DNA of 11,522 nucleotides, taken from the NCBI GenBank assembly GCA_964577825.1, contig CAZOBJ010000100.1, positions 1 to 11,522 of the forward strand, read 5' to 3'. The notes under the pieces were generated by a model. The model was not told where the DNA came from. It saw only the letters and a list, made by a program, of their open reading frames with translations, and ran no database searches. Made by a program: the position numbers and the translations under genes. Every line of letters starts with the position of its first letter. Position 1 is the stretch's first letter. Of this stretch, positions 1 through 7,419 are shown piece by piece. Source of the DNA: CAZOBJ01 sp964577825 (GTDB lineage Bacteria; Planctomycetota; SZUA-567; JAFGNG01).

Positions 1-1997
1 GCGAAGCGAACGCAGAGTACCGGGAAATGCAGGAGATCGTGCAGGGCCTGCCGCCCCTGGAGGAGATCGGCACCCAGGACTGGGGCCGGCAGCTCGCGGC
101 CAGCGCCTTCGTGTACCGGGTGACCCGTGACGAGGAGCGCTTGGCCAAGATCAGGCGGATGCTGCAGAAGAGCGTCGACTTCTACGATCAGGTGCTCGCC
201 GCCGACACAATCACGAACGTAAACAGGGGCGCGGTGCGCGAGGCGCATCTGGACTATCCGTTCACGCGAATCAGCTGGCTGGCCGCGCTCGACTGGGTGT
301 GGAACGATCTCCCGCCCGACGAACGGAACACGTTGTCCTCGCGAATGATCCGCCACGTCCACGCCTTCATGGAGCGATTCGCGCCGCACCATCACTCCTG
401 GCACGGGCCCTTCTATTACTGGGACAACATGCTCTGGTACACCGGACTCACTTTGCTGGGCGACCACCTGTCGCCCGAGGATTACCCGCTTGCGCTGGAG
501 GTTCTGGACAAGGGGTATTCGGACCATCTGAAAATGCTCGCCCGCCGGGCGCGCGCGGGGGGGGACGACGGCGACTTTCACGCGCCGCAGGTCGAATACG
601 CGATCGCCGCCTCGGCGCACGCGGAGTGGAGCTTCTACCATTCCTGGCGGGCGGCCATGGCCGCACCGATTCCAGAGAAGTGGTTTGCGCAGAGCGCGAT
701 CTACCCCCTCGGCGTGTTCTGGAACGCGCTTCCGGGTTATCGGCACTGCGGCCTGGCGCGAGCCTGGCACAAAGGCAACCGGATCGCGGGGTCGACTCGG
801 TTCACGAAGTGCCTGCTGGGCGGCTATCTGGCGCAGCACATCTACTTCTACGAGAACTCGCGACCGGACCTGGCGGACCTGTCGCACGCCATGCGCAGGG
901 ACACAGGCCTCGAACGATGCGGCAAGTACGGGCACATCCCGCTGTGGAGTGAGATCTGGTCGCCCGTGCAGCCCGATCCGCAGGCCCGGTTGCCGGAGAA
1001 CCTGCCCCTGGCCCGGCACTTCGAACAGTCGAGCATCGTGTTCATGCGCTCGGGCAGCGGACCCGACGACACGTACGCCCTGTTCAACGCGGGCGGCGGC
1101 GAGGTCGGGTCCTATCAGCGGGACGCAACGCACTTCATCATGTACAAGCAGGGGTTTCTGGCTCTGGATTCGGGCACGCGCGGCAGTTTCCGCCCCGGCG
1201 ACCAGCACTACGAGTACGCCTTCCGGAGCGTGGCCCACAACTGCGTCCTCATCGACGAGACCGGGCAGACGCAGGACCACAACGATCTCGCGGAGCCACT
1301 GATCACGGCGTTCGAGTCGAATCCCGGGTTCGCGTACGCGGCGAGCGACGCCACGGAGCTCTATCCGGAAGACAAGTGCGCGCAGATGGTGCGCCAGTTC
1401 CTGTTCCTGCCCCCGAACCACTTCGTGGTTTTCGATCGGGTGATCTCGACCCGGGCGGAACTGGAGAAGAAGTGGCTCCTGCATACCGCGAACGAACCGG
1501 CCGTTGAGGGCAATGCATTCCGTGCCGACCAGGATCGCGGCCGCATCTTCTGCCGCACGGTCTATCCGCCGGACGCACAGCTTGTGACCATCGGCGGCCC
1601 GGGCAAGGAATTCTGGGCAAGGGGCCGCAACTGGCCCCTGTCCGACGAGTGGTGGCGCCGATGGGGCAAGAAGTATGACAGACAGGTGCCGGAGACCATG
1701 GGCCGGTGGCGCGTGGAGGTGCGGTCCGGCGCGGCGCGCGAACAGGACCACTTTCTGCATCTTATTCAAGCGGCCGACCAGTCCGTGGAGGAGATGGTTG
1801 AAAGCGAGGTGCGCGAGCCGCCCGGCCGGGTGGCCGTACGGTTCCAGGTGAACGGGCGCACCTACACCATCGCGCTCAACAAGACGGGCACGGTCGGCGG
1901 GCACATCGGCATCGAACAGGACGGCGAGATGGTTGTTGACCGGCCGCTCACGCAGGACATCATGCCGCAGGCGGGGCTGGCGTTGATGAACGAATGA
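1..1997 (+). CDS. Heparinase II/III family polysaccharide lyase, 5'-truncated by window edge
   Basis: The frame is open to the left edge (first full codon at 3) and the first Met, at 27, has no ribosome binding site, so the true start lies outside the window; any signal peptide cannot be seen. Numbering from that Met, residues 1-300 look like the (alpha/alpha) toroid of heparinase II/III lyases, with an aromatic YYWDNMLWY stretch at 130-138. Residues about 330-650 look like the beta-sandwich domain, with DATHF (His369), the GFLALDSGTRG strand-turn and AHNCVLID (His404-Asn405), a motif typical of the family. These enzymes cleave uronic-acid-containing glycans (heparin/heparan, alginate, ulvan-like) by beta-elimination. 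The next gene downstream is a sulfatase, which favours a sulfated substrate. The exact PL family and substrate cannot be fixed by eye. The family call is firm, the specificity is not. Confidence 0.85.
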   Translation, partial: EANAEYREMQEIVQGLPPLEEIGTQDWGRQLAASAFVYRVTRDEERLAKIRRMLQKSVDFYDQVLAADTITNVNRGAVREAHLDYPFTRISWLAALDWVWNDLPPDERNTLSSRMIRHVHAFMERFAPHHHSWHGPFYYWDNMLWYTGLTLLGDHLSPEDYPLALEVLDKGYSDHLKMLARRARAGGDDGDFHAPQVEYAIAASAHAEWSFYHSWRAAMAAPIPEKWFAQSAIYPLGVFWNALPGYRHCGLARAWHKGNRIAGSTRFTKCLLGGYLAQHIYFYENSRPDLADLSHAMRRDTGLERCGKYGHIPLWSEIWSPVQPDPQARLPENLPLARHFEQSSIVFMRSGSGPDDTYALFNAGGGEVGSYQRDATHFIMYKQGFLALDSGTRGSFRPGDQHYEYAFRSVAHNCVLIDETGQTQDHNDLAEPLITAFESNPGFAYAASDATELYPEDKCAQMVRQFLFLPPNHFVVFDRVISTRAELEKKWLLHTANEPAVEGNAFRADQDRGRIFCRTVYPPDAQLVTIGGPGKEFWARGRNWPLSDEWWRRWGKKYDRQVPETMGRWRVEVRSGAAREQDHFLHLIQAADQSVEEMVESEVREPPGRVAVRFQVNGRTYTIALNKTGTVGGHIGIEQDGEMVVDRPLTQDIMPQAGLALMNE

Positions 1998-2004
1998 GGC
2001 CTTG

Positions 2005-2041
2005 CTTGCCGCACGCTTGTCGAGGCAGTTATCGCGGCAGG
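2005..2041 (+). other. Stem-loop between lyase and sulfatase genes
   Basis: CTTGCCGC at 2005-2012 pairs with GCGGCAGG at 2034-2041: eight pairs including one G-U, around a 21-nt loop. No T-tract follows, so it is not a classical intrinsic terminator. In a shared transcript it could modulate the ratio of the two products or protect a processed end. It may also be chance pairing in GC-rich DNA. Confidence 0.3.
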
Positions 2042-2080
2042 AGAAGAGGCCTTAGGTATGGGCAATCGAGACCACGGCCT

Positions 2081-2087
2081 GAGGAGG
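2081..2087 (+). promoter_or_regulatory. Ribosome binding site fixing the sulfatase start
   Basis: GAGGAGG, 7 nt upstream of the ATG at 2095. It overlaps the last in-frame stop (TGA 2080-2082), which makes this start the only possible one in the upstream region. Confidence 0.8.
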
Positions 2088-2094
2088 ATCTGCT

Positions 2095-3420
2095 ATGCCG
2101 GCGCGTAAACCAAATCAGCCCAATATCCTGTACATCCACAGCCACGACATGGGGCGGTACGTGCAGCCGTACGGGCATGCGATACCCACGCCGAACATCC
2201 AGAAGCTGGCCGAGGAAGGGGTGCTCTTTCGCAATGCCTTCTCCACGGCCTGCTACTGCTCGCCGAGCCGCGCAGGGATGCTGATCGGCACGTATCCGCA
2301 CTGCAACGGCATGTACGGACTCGCGCACGCGGGATGGTCCTGCAACGACTACGGGCAGTACCTCGTGAACACGCTCAAGAAAGCGGGCTACACCGCGGCG
2401 CTGGCCGGCGTCCAGCACATCGAGGGAGTGACGGACCAACCGTGGAAGACGATCGGCTACGACCAGTGCCTGGATCCCCCGGCATGGCAGAGCCGAAACG
2501 AAGACAGCCGGAAGGCACGAGGGCCGTACGCTCCGCATGAATGGGCGAATTCCTTCCTGGACGAGGGGCCGCCTGAGCCGTTCTTCCTCTCCGTGGGCTT
2601 CAACAAAGCGCATCGTCCCTATCTCGAGCAGCCCACGGAGGATCCGCGATACACCCTGCCTCCCGTGCCATTCCCGGATGTGCCCCAGATTCGAATGGAG
2701 ATGGCCCGATACAAGACCTTCGCGCGAGACGTCGACGAGATGATGGGCTCCGTGTTCGACACGCTGGAGCGAACCAGACTCGCGAAGAACACGCTCGTGA
2801 TTTGCACCACAGACCACGGGATTGACTTCCCGCGCATGAAAGGGACGCTCTCCGACCAGGGGATCGGGGTGATGCTCATCATGCGCGGGCCGGAGGGATT
2901 CACAGGCGGCAAGGTCGTCGACGGCCTGGTGAGCCAGATCGACGTGTACCCCACGTTGTGCGAGCTTCTAGGCATTGATCCACCGGATTGGCTCCAGGGC
3001 GTGTCGTTTCTACCCGTGATTCGCGACGGTAGCTCCGACGTTCGCTCGGAGGTGTTCGCTGAGAACAACTACGGGGGCAAGTGGTGCCCGATTCGCTGCG
3101 TACGCACCAAGCGATGGAAATACATCCGCAACTACGACCCGTCGCTGCGCTCCTATCTGCGCAGTCACGTGGGCGACGGGCACAACGACAGCTCCCGGTT
3201 CCTGATGGAGCACCGATATTGGGACGTGGCCCCGAGTCCGCAGGAGGAGCTGTATGACGTCATGTTCGATCCTTGCGAGGTCCGCAACCTGGCCGAAGAC
3301 CCTGCCTTTGCGCAGCCGCTCGAACGCATGCGCACACGCCTAGACCAGTGGATGCAGGAGACCCAAGACCCGTTCTTGACCGGCGACTTCCCCAAGCCGT
3401 CGAAGCGTGCAGGCGAGTAA
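2095..3420 (+). CDS. Type I sulfatase, sulfamidase (SGSH/S1_8)-like, no signal peptide
   Basis: A 441-residue formylglycine sulfatase. The CSPSR motif at 55-59 makes Cys55 the residue converted to formylglycine. NGMYGL (71-76), His173 in KAHRPY and TTDHG (Asp240-His241) with Lys249 line up with human sulfamidase SGSH (C70, NGMYGL, H181, D273/N274, R282), so an N-sulfoglucosamine or related O-sulfate substrate is plausible. The start is well fixed: GAGGAGG at 2081-2087 sits 7 nt before ATG, and an in-frame TGA at 2080-2082 excludes any longer N-terminus. The protein therefore has no signal peptide and probably acts in the cytoplasm on imported oligosaccharides. It ends in a usual ELYDVMFDPCEVRNLAEDP segment and has near-normal family length. 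Odd: His17 stands where sulfamidase has its first metal Asp (SHD rather than DD), and GVQH (105-108) replaces GKKH. It lies 97 bp after the lyase gene and is probably co-transcribed. A maturase (FGE or anSME) must be encoded elsewhere. Confidence 0.93.
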   Translation: MPARKPNQPNILYIHSHDMGRYVQPYGHAIPTPNIQKLAEEGVLFRNAFSTACYCSPSRAGMLIGTYPHCNGMYGLAHAGWSCNDYGQYLVNTLKKAGYTAALAGVQHIEGVTDQPWKTIGYDQCLDPPAWQSRNEDSRKARGPYAPHEWANSFLDEGPPEPFFLSVGFNKAHRPYLEQPTEDPRYTLPPVPFPDVPQIRMEMARYKTFARDVDEMMGSVFDTLERTRLAKNTLVICTTDHGIDFPRMKGTLSDQGIGVMLIMRGPEGFTGGKVVDGLVSQIDVYPTLCELLGIDPPDWLQGVSFLPVIRDGSSDVRSEVFAENNYGGKWCPIRCVRTKRWKYIRNYDPSLRSYLRSHVGDGHNDSSRFLMEHRYWDVAPSPQEELYDVMFDPCEVRNLAEDPAFAQPLERMRTRLDQWMQETQDPFLTGDFPKPSKRAGE

Positions 3421-3538
3421 GGCTACGGTGCCCACGTTGGGCCGAGGAGCAAACCTCTCTGCCAAGAGATCGAGGAGATACGCTGCCTGAACCCGGCTCG
3501 ACAAGCGACCTGCTGGTGCATGTTCGGAGATTCGTCCT

Positions 3539-4114
3539 GTGACCGGCCTCTCGCACGCCATGATCAGCTGGACGATCGCCCAGGGCGCCGGAACGGAGCT
3601 GCGCGACCGGCGGCTCGTCACCTGGCTGGGCATTGTGCCGGATGCCGACGCGATCGTCTACGTGGTCGGTGCGATTCCCAATCTCAGCCTGGACGAAGGG
3701 TTCATGCTCTACGCGTCCATGCACCACCATCACACCCACGGAGCCGCCATGCTGCTCGCTGGCTCGGCCGTGGCCGCAGTGTTGGGACGTAACAGGGCCG
3801 GGACCGTCTTGCTCGCCGGTGTCGCCATTGTGGTGCACCTCTTATGCGACGTCATCGGCTCGGGCTCCGGGTTCCCCATCTACCCGTTCTGGCCGTTCGA
3901 CGAATGGCTGGCCGGCATCAGCATCGCGTGGACCGTGCCTTGGTCCGTACCGGTGCGAGAGTGGCCGAATCTGGTCGCGGGGTTCGTGCTGCTCGTGGGC
4001 GCGTTCGCCTACGGGTACAGAATCGGCCGAACGCCCCTCGAGGCGATCAGCCTGCGCATGGACCGGGAGCTCATGCGCCACCTGCGGGCGCGGCTGGGCT
4101 GGTCGCGGACCTAG
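3539..4114 (+). CDS. Membrane-bound metal-dependent hydrolase, YdjM/DUF457 (PF04307)-like
   Basis: A 191-residue protein with the pattern of the YdjM/DUF457 inner-membrane hydrolase family. It has an N-terminal SHAMISW segment (His6), PDAD at 34-37, a His cluster HHHHTH at 62-67 in the place of the family's HRGxTHS, and H100-x3-D104 in a hydrophobic segment followed by a PFWPF turn. Hydrophobic stretches at about 69-82, 86-104 and 145-161 suggest three or four membrane segments; the C-terminus is Arg-rich and presumably cytoplasmic. The GTG start is chosen because CGGAGA (3525-3530) lies 8 nt upstream and because His6 belongs to the family motif; the later ATG at 3560 would remove it. No alternative start lies upstream before TGA 3488-3490. 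It begins 118 bp after the sulfatase, with no visible terminator, so read-through from the lyase-sulfatase pair is possible. The substrate is unknown; some members have been linked to phospholipid or LexA-associated roles. Confidence 0.75.
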   Translation: MTGLSHAMISWTIAQGAGTELRDRRLVTWLGIVPDADAIVYVVGAIPNLSLDEGFMLYASMHHHHTHGAAMLLAGSAVAAVLGRNRAGTVLLAGVAIVVHLLCDVIGSGSGFPIYPFWPFDEWLAGISIAWTVPWSVPVREWPNLVAGFVLLVGAFAYGYRIGRTPLEAISLRMDRELMRHLRARLGWSRT

Positions 4115-4173
4115 AAGACCATCCGTGCCGCGCACAGCGCTCAGCGGCCCTAGGAGGGTCAGCAGCAGGCACT

Positions 4174-4193
4174 TGGGCGTCGGCCGACGCCCA
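4174..4193. other. Perfect 20-bp palindrome, possible terminator stem or operator
   Basis: TGGGCGTCGG followed directly by its reverse complement CCGACGCCCA. As RNA it would fold into an 8-bp GC-rich stem with a GGCC loop, 60 bp after the hydrolase stop codon. No T-run follows on either strand. It could be a U-tract-less terminator of the sort seen in GC-rich bacteria, or a binding site for a dimeric regulator. The perfect symmetry is seen directly; the function is inferred. Confidence 0.4.
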
Positions 4194-4429
4194 GCTGCGT
4201 CCTCAAAGCCTCTGGGCTGTGCCGGGAATTGCGAACGCGACATAATATATCTTATCGGACACTGCGTATCCGGGCTCTGAATATGAGCCAATAGGTGCCG
4301 GGGCCCGACGCACACGCTGTGCGGCTCTGAGACGAGCACGATGTGGGTCACGGCGCAGCTCCGCTTGACCGCCAGTCAGAGACTCGGACACGGCGAGCTC
4401 TCGCGCCTTCAGGGCACTGGGAAAGGCGA

Positions 4430-4458
4430 TTGACCTTTTGTCAGAGTGGGCATAAGAT
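4430..4458 (+). promoter_or_regulatory. Candidate sigma70-like promoter for the 715-residue secreted protein
   Basis: TTGACC (4430-4435) and TAAGAT (4453-4458) are separated by 17 bp, matching the -35 and -10 consensus at five and four of six positions. Transcription would begin near 4465, leaving a leader of about 25 nt that carries the strong GGAGGAG ribosome binding site. A short inverted repeat, TGAC-N5-GTCA (4431-4443), lies within the spacer and might bind a regulator. The placement is good but no experiment supports it. Confidence 0.5.
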
Positions 4459-4476
4459 GCGTAAGGGACTCTTGGC

Positions 4477-4483
4477 GGAGGAG
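4477..4483 (+). promoter_or_regulatory. Ribosome binding site deciding the 4490 start
   Basis: GGAGGAG, 6 nt before ATG 4490. A second in-frame ATG at 4457 begins almost the same codons (MRKG) but has no comparable site upstream and overlaps the proposed -10 box. Confidence 0.7.
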
Positions 4484-4489
4484 AACGAT

Positions 4490-6637
4490 ATGAGGAAGGG
4501 ACCGTGGGTGGTTTGCGCGCTGGTGGCCGTTTGTCTGATGGTCACGCCTGGGCTGGCGGGCGAGAGTCGCGATGTCGCGTCCCTGTTGGGCCCGGATACG
4601 CTTGTCCTGATGGCCATCGAGGACGTGGAGGCCTATGGGGCCAAGATCAAGGGCACGCCCAGTGGCCGATTGTGGGCGGACGATCGGGTTCAAGAGTTCA
4701 TCGAGGTGCCGCGTACGAAGCTGCGCGAGACGTGGGAGGGGTTCAGGACGAGTCTCGTGGAGACCTACGGCCTGCCTCCTACCCTCACGCTCGAGAAGGT
4801 CGGGCAGACCCTTGTCGGCCAATTCGCCGTGGCCATTGAGCGGCCCTTTGACGGGACGTTCGAGGCATCCAAGGACCTCTCAGTCCTGTGCGTGGCCGAG
4901 GTGGGCGACGAGGAAGAGCTTCGAGGGCTGCTGGAGAAGACCCTGCAGAGTCTCGGCGAGCGCGTATTGGTGAAGACCAAAACGCACATCGGGTCCGAGG
5001 TCACGGGGGTGCTGCTGTCCGACTACATCGACGAGAAGGGGGACCTCCGCCGCAACCCCTTCAACTATGCCTTCTGCGACGGGTATGTGATTTTCGGCAA
5101 TCGCCTGAGCGGCGTCCAGAACGTCATCGAGGCGATTCGTGGCGAGCGCGTTCAGACGCTGCTCGACAGCTCGTCCTACCAGGCCCTGCTGGAGCGCAGC
5201 GGCTCGTCGCCGGACACGCTGTCCTACGTGAACGTGGCCGGCATCGTAGACGCGCTGCCAGAGCGCCTGACCGATCAATTGAACGCAGACCCGGACGCCG
5301 CGCGTGCGGATACCGGCCCGACGGCCATGCCGCCTGCCTTAGCCGAAGCCGAGGCTGGCGGGGACATCCAAGTACCCGATGCAGCCGCAAATGAGCCGGC
5401 TCCGTTCCAGAAAATTGTGGAGATGCTCGACACCTTGGGGCTTAGCTCAATAGAAGCCCTGGGCAGTTGGGGGCGTATCGAGCCGGACGGGACCCAGTAC
5501 GGCGGCGCCTACATTCATGCGCCCGGCCAGCGCAAGGGGCTGCTCAAGCTGATGGCGGGCTCTCCCTCGCCCATGGCGCCGCCCGCGTATTTGCCCTCCG
5601 AGACGCTGCTCTACGAGGCCTTTCGCATCGGTCCGGACGCGATGTACAAGTTCGCACACGAACTGGCCGAGTCCATGAGTCCGGCGGACGCAGAGGGGAT
5701 GGAGGCGGCGCTCGACAACCTGGCCGCGGAGGATGGGCTCGACCTGCGTGCGGGCCTGTTCGAGGCCCTGGGTGACGAGGTAGCCTTTGTCCTGTTGCCG
5801 CCCGGCGAGTCTCCTGCCCTGCCCGCCGACATGCCACTCAAGATGGCCGCGGCGATGCAGAACCTGCGCACGGCGCGGATGATACTTGTCGCCCTGCCTG
5901 TACGCGATGCCACTGCGTTGGAGGGATTCCTCAACGCTGCCATCGAGCGAGCGCAGGAGGAGCCGAAGGTCGCCGTTGAGACGGAAGTGGGTCCGGGCTA
6001 TACCCTGTACACGCTGCAGCCCCAGGGCCCCGGCGGCATGCCCGCCGGGCCGGGGCCTATGCCCACGCCCTGCTGCGCGCTCACGGCCGGATACTTGTTC
6101 CTCGGATTCAGCGCGGACACCGTCAAGGGGGTCCTGTCCCCGGACGCGCCGCCCGCGAGATTCGCCGACGAGCCCGGCTGCCGCAAGGCCCTGGCCGCGC
6201 TTCCCGAGGGCGATAGCGTGGGCCTCGTTTGCATGAATGACGCGCGATACATGGCCTGGAACTTCTCTAATATGCGCCAGAGCCTCGAGCTCATGCGCAT
6301 GCAACTGGACAGAGTCATGGAGGCCGGACAGGCGGGCCCGCCGGGGATGGCCCCACCCGAGACCGGCGCGCCCACGCCCGTGCCGCCCACGGCACCCGAC
6401 ATGGGTGGGCCTGGCCCTGGCGGACCGGAGGGGATCGGCCCGCCGGAGATGCGCTCCGGGCCTCAGCCGCCCCTCATGCTCTTTCTGAGCGTATTCGATC
6501 AGGCGTTCGACATGATCGACATGAGCCTGTGGCCCGGTGAGGATGTGTTCCTGGACCACCTCGGCTATAGTGCTGTGAAGGTCCGCGCAGTGCCTGACGG
6601 GCTCGTGTTGGACGGAGTGACCGTGCCCAAGGAATAG
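4490..6637 (+). CDS. Secreted 715-residue protein with internal duplication, DUF3352-like
   Basis: ATG 4490 is preferred: GGAGGAG (4477-4483) lies 6 nt upstream, and the first 23 residues form a clear signal peptide (MRKGPWVV..., hydrophobic core, PGLA before the cleavage site) with no lipobox. Residues 32-256 and 367-592 appear to be two copies of one fold. Each opens with LxPxTLL-type residues (LLGPDTLVL, YLPSETLLY). Each continues with a strand-rich core (QFAVAIERP and DEVAFVLLP) and a helix after LVALPVRDATALEGFL or VLCVAEVGDEEELRGLL. Each then has a GYVIFGN/GYLFLGF strand and closes in SYVNVAGIVDAL or GLVCMNDARYM. A Pro/Gly/Met-rich linker at 611-662 precedes the C-terminal segment. The overall look resembles DUF3352-type proteins of planctomycete-like bacteria, whose role is unknown. 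No catalytic motif is visible. It probably acts in the periplasm or outside the cell. It is monocistronic and converges with the Sir2 gene, 10 bp away. Confidence 0.8.
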   Translation: MRKGPWVVCALVAVCLMVTPGLAGESRDVASLLGPDTLVLMAIEDVEAYGAKIKGTPSGRLWADDRVQEFIEVPRTKLRETWEGFRTSLVETYGLPPTLTLEKVGQTLVGQFAVAIERPFDGTFEASKDLSVLCVAEVGDEEELRGLLEKTLQSLGERVLVKTKTHIGSEVTGVLLSDYIDEKGDLRRNPFNYAFCDGYVIFGNRLSGVQNVIEAIRGERVQTLLDSSSYQALLERSGSSPDTLSYVNVAGIVDALPERLTDQLNADPDAARADTGPTAMPPALAEAEAGGDIQVPDAAANEPAPFQKIVEMLDTLGLSSIEALGSWGRIEPDGTQYGGAYIHAPGQRKGLLKLMAGSPSPMAPPAYLPSETLLYEAFRIGPDAMYKFAHELAESMSPADAEGMEAALDNLAAEDGLDLRAGLFEALGDEVAFVLLPPGESPALPADMPLKMAAAMQNLRTARMILVALPVRDATALEGFLNAAIERAQEEPKVAVETEVGPGYTLYTLQPQGPGGMPAGPGPMPTPCCALTAGYLFLGFSADTVKGVLSPDAPPARFADEPGCRKALAALPEGDSVGLVCMNDARYMAWNFSNMRQSLELMRMQLDRVMEAGQAGPPGMAPPETGAPTPVPPTAPDMGGPGPGGPEGIGPPEMRSGPQPPLMLFLSVFDQAFDMIDMSLWPGEDVFLDHLGYSAVKVRAVPDGLVLDGVTVPKE

Positions 6638-6647
6638 GGCCCGGCGT

Positions 6648-7406
6648 TTAGATCTGCCAGTTCAACGCAGCAGCCGCTTGGCCGAGGAATTCGTCCAGGT
6701 CCGCGTCCGCGAACGAGCGGTTCTCGGCCGGCCCGAGGCCCGTAGAGCCGCGGTTCACCACGACGGTAGGCGCTTGCGAGAGCTCCGGCAGGGCGGCCGC
6801 GGGATACACGGTCAAGGACGAGCCGAGCACGAGCACCAGATCCGCGCGCGCGACCAGTGTCCCGGCTTCGTCCAGGCCGCGTACGGGCTCGCCGAAGAAC
6901 ACGACGTCCGGCTTCAAGACGCCGCCGCACGGGCAATGAGGCACCTCCTCGCACTTCACACGCTCCACGAGCTCGTCGTAGTCGAACACGCGCCCACATC
7001 GGCGGCATCGGCTCGTCTTGTATCCCCCGTGCACGGCGATTACATTGCGCGATCCTGCGCGCTCGTGCAGTGGGTCGATGTTCTGCGTAATCACGGCCAG
7101 AAGATGCCCTTCGGCTTCCGCCCGCGGGAGGAAGCGATGCGTGAGCGTGGGCTCGATCGTGCGCAGCACCTCCAGGAAGTCCCGCGTGAATGCGTAGAAC
7201 GGGCGCGGATCCTCGTCAAAGGCTCGGATGTCGAACACGCGGTTCGCGTCGTAGCGCCCTGTGGCGTACAGGCCTTGCGGTCCGCGGAAATCCGGAATGC
7301 CCGCGGCTGTGGACACGCCCGCGCCCGTGATGGCCACGGCCGCACGCGCCTGGCGCACAAGGTCCGCGCAGGCCTGCGGATTGATCGGCCGTTTTTCGTA
7401 GAGCAT
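6648..7406 (-). CDS. Sir2-family NAD-dependent protein deacetylase (sirtuin)
   Basis: A 252-residue single-domain sirtuin. The NAD-binding Rossmann part shows GAGVSTAAGIPDFRG (28-42) and TQNIDPLHERAG (107-118). The catalytic His is His126 in VHGG. The zinc site is Cys134, Cys137, Cys158 and Cys160 (CxxC...CxC). GSS (195-197) and VNRG (217-220) complete the cofactor site. The FYAFTRDF segment (70-77) resembles the FYKFAKE region of Thermotoga Sir2 rather than the Tyr-x-x-Arg pair of CobB and SIRT5, which suggests deacetylation more than desuccinylation. It would remove acetyl groups from lysines in the cytoplasm, using NAD and releasing O-acetyl-ADP-ribose and nicotinamide. The start at 7406 is chosen because TGAGGA, which includes the stop of the upstream gene, is a ribosome binding site 10 nt away; the longer open frame upstream is an Arg/Cys-rich shadow. 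It is the second gene of an operon after the coiled-coil gene. Confidence 0.93.
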   Translation of the reverse strand: MLYEKRPINPQACADLVRQARAAVAITGAGVSTAAGIPDFRGPQGLYATGRYDANRVFDIRAFDEDPRPFYAFTRDFLEVLRTIEPTLTHRFLPRAEAEGHLLAVITQNIDPLHERAGSRNVIAVHGGYKTSRCRRCGRVFDYDELVERVKCEEVPHCPCGGVLKPDVVFFGEPVRGLDEAGTLVARADLVLVLGSSLTVYPAAALPELSQAPTVVVNRGSTGLGPAENRSFADADLDEFLGQAAAALNWQI

Positions 7407-7419
7407 CGCCTGGGAGTCC

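Larger units (their letters stand above)
4115..4489. other. 375-bp gene-free spacer
   Basis: No convincing gene. Open frames crossing it are Arg/Pro/Ser-rich shadows. It contains the palindrome at 4174-4193, an AT-rich island at 4240-4256 (CATAATATATCTTAT) that stands out against the GC-rich background, a small hairpin GGCTC-N7-GAGCC just after it, and the promoter at 4430-4458. The AT-rich island contains CATAAT (4241-4246), a five of six match to a -10 box, but I find no good -35 box at the right distance. Confidence 0.5.

Noticed and set aside
299..1302. Overlapping + strand frames inside the lyase gene
   Set aside because: Their sequences are Arg/Ala/Pro-rich without domains, while the lyase frame carries family motifs along its whole length.
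4215..4232. Sigma54 promoter (GG-N10-GC) before the AT-rich island
   Set aside because: The TTGC at 4229-4232 has no GG at the required distance upstream.
4343..4489. Longer N-terminus of the 715-residue protein (starts at 4343 or 4457)
   Set aside because: The added residues would bury the signal peptide, and the strong GGAGGAG site fits the ATG at 4490. The 4457 ATG overlaps the likely -10 box.
5447..6559. Long reverse-strand open frame (370 codons) opposite the secreted protein gene
   Set aside because: It is rich in Arg, Gly and His with no recognisable domain, and mirrors a gene that has a signal peptide, ribosome binding site and coherent fold. Long antisense frames are expected at this GC content.
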